Source: Desulfosporosinus sp. BRH_c37 (GTDB lineage Bacteria; Bacillota; Desulfitobacteriia; Desulfitobacteriales; Desulfitobacteriaceae). From it: 53,064 nucleotides of DNA. Below are positions 51,819-53,064 of the stretch, piece by piece. A program made the position numbers and the translations under genes. Numbering within the stretch: the stretch's first letter is position 1; each line of letters opens with the position of its first letter. The notes beneath the pieces were generated by a model. That model had not been told where the DNA came from, did not search any database, and worked only from the letters and a program-made list of their open reading frames with translations. The stretch covers positions 1 to 53,064 of the forward strand of contig LOEW01000226.1 in the NCBI GenBank assembly GCA_001516045.1, in the 5' to 3' direction.

Positions 51819-51881
51819 GCGAGACACGTCCTCAGCCATGCGTTCGTCGTGCCAAACTAGGGCTCAAGTGTTGAATGCAAG
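51819..51881. repeat. 63-bp dispersed repeat, inverted copy of 19093-19155
   Basis: Reverse complement of the module near dgt (about 51 of 63 positions by eye). It lies 63 bp upstream of the recO start codon. Confidence 0.8.
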
Positions 51882-52064
51882 TAAGGGGTTCCTGGCAAAT
51901 CAATCATGACATCCGACGACCATGACGATAAGCACGATACTCTCCAGTGACGAAAGTCTCCGGTGGAGGGTTTCGCCGAAAGTGCACGGCCCTATACGAA
52001 TACTATAGCACTGAGGATGAGTATTGCCGAGCCACACACCCAAAATGACTTCGTGGCGAAGGAA

Positions 52065-52193
52065 CGAGCTTATCGCCACACTGCAACTCATTACGCATAC
52101 TCCTGCAGTGTGGATTAGGTCTAGTGTCACCGGAGCCCACACGAAAACACTGTTTTCGCACGTATTATCCTTCTTGCAGGATGGCGAGAGGGG
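52065..52193. repeat. Composite hairpin repeat, copy of 17531-17690
   Basis: Modules: CCACACTGCA / TGCAGTGTGG (52076-52113), CGAAAAC-ACT-GTTTTCG (52142-52158), CCTTCT with AGAGGG (52169-52191). Same orientation as near dnaG, but without the 33-nt internal duplication. The frames here have no ribosome site. Confidence 0.85.
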
Positions 52194-52257
52194 ACCTTGT
52201 CTGGTTGCCAGCCTCGGACGTCCTGTCCTCGGCCGCTTTATGAAAGAACACTTTCGT

Positions 52258-52303
52258 CGAGTTTGGCTACGACGACCGCAAAAGCGTCGGAGCGTGTAAT
52301 CGC
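52258..52303. repeat. Dispersed repeat module, inverted copy of 18954-19000
   Basis: GGCTACGACGACCGCAAAAG and flanks are reverse-complementary to the module upstream of the dgt stop. Confidence 0.75.
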
Positions 52304-52489
52304 AAGCCCTCCGGGCTAGGAAGACAACGAAATACGAAGAGAGACAGTTCAGCCTACCTTCACGCCTTAAGCCTCGACGTCGGACGTTTGCACATAAATA
52401 TGCCGACCAAACCCCAGAACCACGGAACACTTCTTCAGACACCCTCTGCGCATACTATAATCACTTTCCCTCGTTTCCAAACCCGAAAA

Positions 52490-53064
52490 CCGGAAGCCCA
52501 GGACGCAGGGTGACACAAGCGCGACGTCTTTACATAAGCAGCCTAGCAAGCTTCCGTTCAAGCGACCTCAAATACGGGGCAGCGAACAAGGAAGCAAGAG
52601 AACCGTCCCTGTTCTGTTCCCTAGTATCCAAACCCTAACGCCAGAAGCCCAAGACGCAGTGCGACAAAAATGCGACGTCGCTTCGTCAGCAAACTCCGTG
52701 AAAGTGACCCGATGACAGACGGTGCACAAGAAATGTACCGTCTTCCCCGACGAAGTGAAGCAACGGAACCGTCCCCTCGCTTCACACAAAGCAAGTCTAA
52801 ACGGTCCTAGCCCGGGACGCAGTGTCACACAAGCGCGACGACTTTACGTAAGCAGAATGGCAAACTCCGTGAAAGCGACCGACCCCAAATACGGGGCAGT
52901 GCACAAGGATGTGCACTGCCACCATTGCGCCCGAAGACACTGTCTTCGCACGTATTAACCTTCTTGCAGGACGACGCATATGGTGGGAACCCCGCTCCCC
53001 AAATCAGGAGCTTGAACGGTAAGTTTGCTCTGCGTCGTATGACCGAGCGCTGTGTCACACAAGT
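52490..53064. repeat. Degenerate direct-repeat array running off the window
   Basis: A unit beginning with GACGCAG and continuing GTGACACAAGCGCGACG, TTTACGTAAGCAG, then CTCCGTGAAAGCGACC, starts at 52502, 52653 and 52816. A fourth begins near 53045 and is cut by the window edge. Copies diverge and differ in length (151-229 bp apart). Hairpins inside the units include GACGGTGCA / TGTACCGTC (52718-52742), GGCAGTGCAC-AAGGAT-GTGCACTGCC (52895-52920), and CGAAGAC-ACT-GTCTTCG (52932-52948). No gene seen from 51757 to the end. Confidence 0.75.

Noticed and set aside
51900..53058. Frames up to 180 codons near the right edge
   Set aside because: Repeat-derived; peptides repeat those at 2.6 and 17.6 kb; no starts with ribosome sites.
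52490..53064. CRISPR array
   Set aside because: Units are long (150-230 bp) and diverged, with no constant short repeat or unique spacers, and no cas genes are present.

Overview
The window looks like a chromosome segment of a motile, spore-forming, moderately AT-rich Firmicute. It is probably a Desulfosporosinus/Desulfitobacterium relative (Peptococcaceae sensu lato). This is inferred from gene content: flagellar genes, T-box leaders on ileS and glyQS, the dgt-dnaG-rpoD and recO-glyQ-glyS-ccpN-ppsR-ppdK neighbourhoods, a GerMN lipoprotein, and proteins with type 2 cell-wall-binding repeats. No plasmid or phage backbone is visible.

Layout. 0-7.2 kb is motility: flgM-flgN-flgK read leftward and run off the edge, motA-motB read rightward, followed by a Tat-exported M28 peptidase, a YaaR-family protein and cheR. 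7.2-11 kb holds two small membrane or hypothetical proteins, the RNase P RNA, a 47-residue protein beside 22-bp tandem repeats, nif3-trmK, and a possible 28-residue hydrophobic peptide. 11.4-20.2 kb has a cell-wall-binding-repeat protein, three tRNAs (Val, Met or Ile2, Asn), rpoD and dnaG, a GerMN lipoprotein, and dgt, with repeat-rich gaps. 20.2-28.8 kb has a sensor-gene remnant, ileS with its T-box, a GC-rich two-gene island (chaperone-like protein plus truncated DUF4157 protein), and an OpuA-type glycine betaine ABC transporter. 28.8-33.7 kb is a TetR-RND efflux operon. 33.9-42 kb is ppdK, ppsR, a CcpN-like regulator and glyS-glyQ with a glycine T-box. 42-46.9 kb is a PP2C phosphatase / MalT-BTAD regulator / anti-sigma kinase / STAS module. 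47-51.8 kb holds a second cell-wall-binding protein behind a heptanucleotide repeat, a UBA-DUF4342 protein, the wreck of an opuC-like operon, and recO. The last 1.3 kb contains no credible gene and consists of repeats.

How it fits together. The information-processing genes correspond to one neighbourhood that in Bacillus reads recO-glyQS-ccpN-yqfL-dnaG-sigA-trmK-yqfO. Here it keeps order and strand but is split by accessory insertions: regulators and surface proteins, efflux, osmoprotection, and the DUF4157 island. ppsR-ppdK with the CcpN-like regulator form a PEP/pyruvate control unit. OpuA and the dead OpuC remnant both concern compatible-solute uptake.

The most unusual signal is non-coding. 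A modular family of short hairpins (invariant ACT or AAGGAT loops, stems that change sequence but keep pairing) fills the gaps near 2.6-2.8, 17.5-17.7, 19.0-19.2, 52.0-52.3 and 52.7-52.95 kb. Some modules are shared in opposite orientation between ~19 kb and ~52 kb. All family assignments rest on motif recognition by eye; no database search was run.
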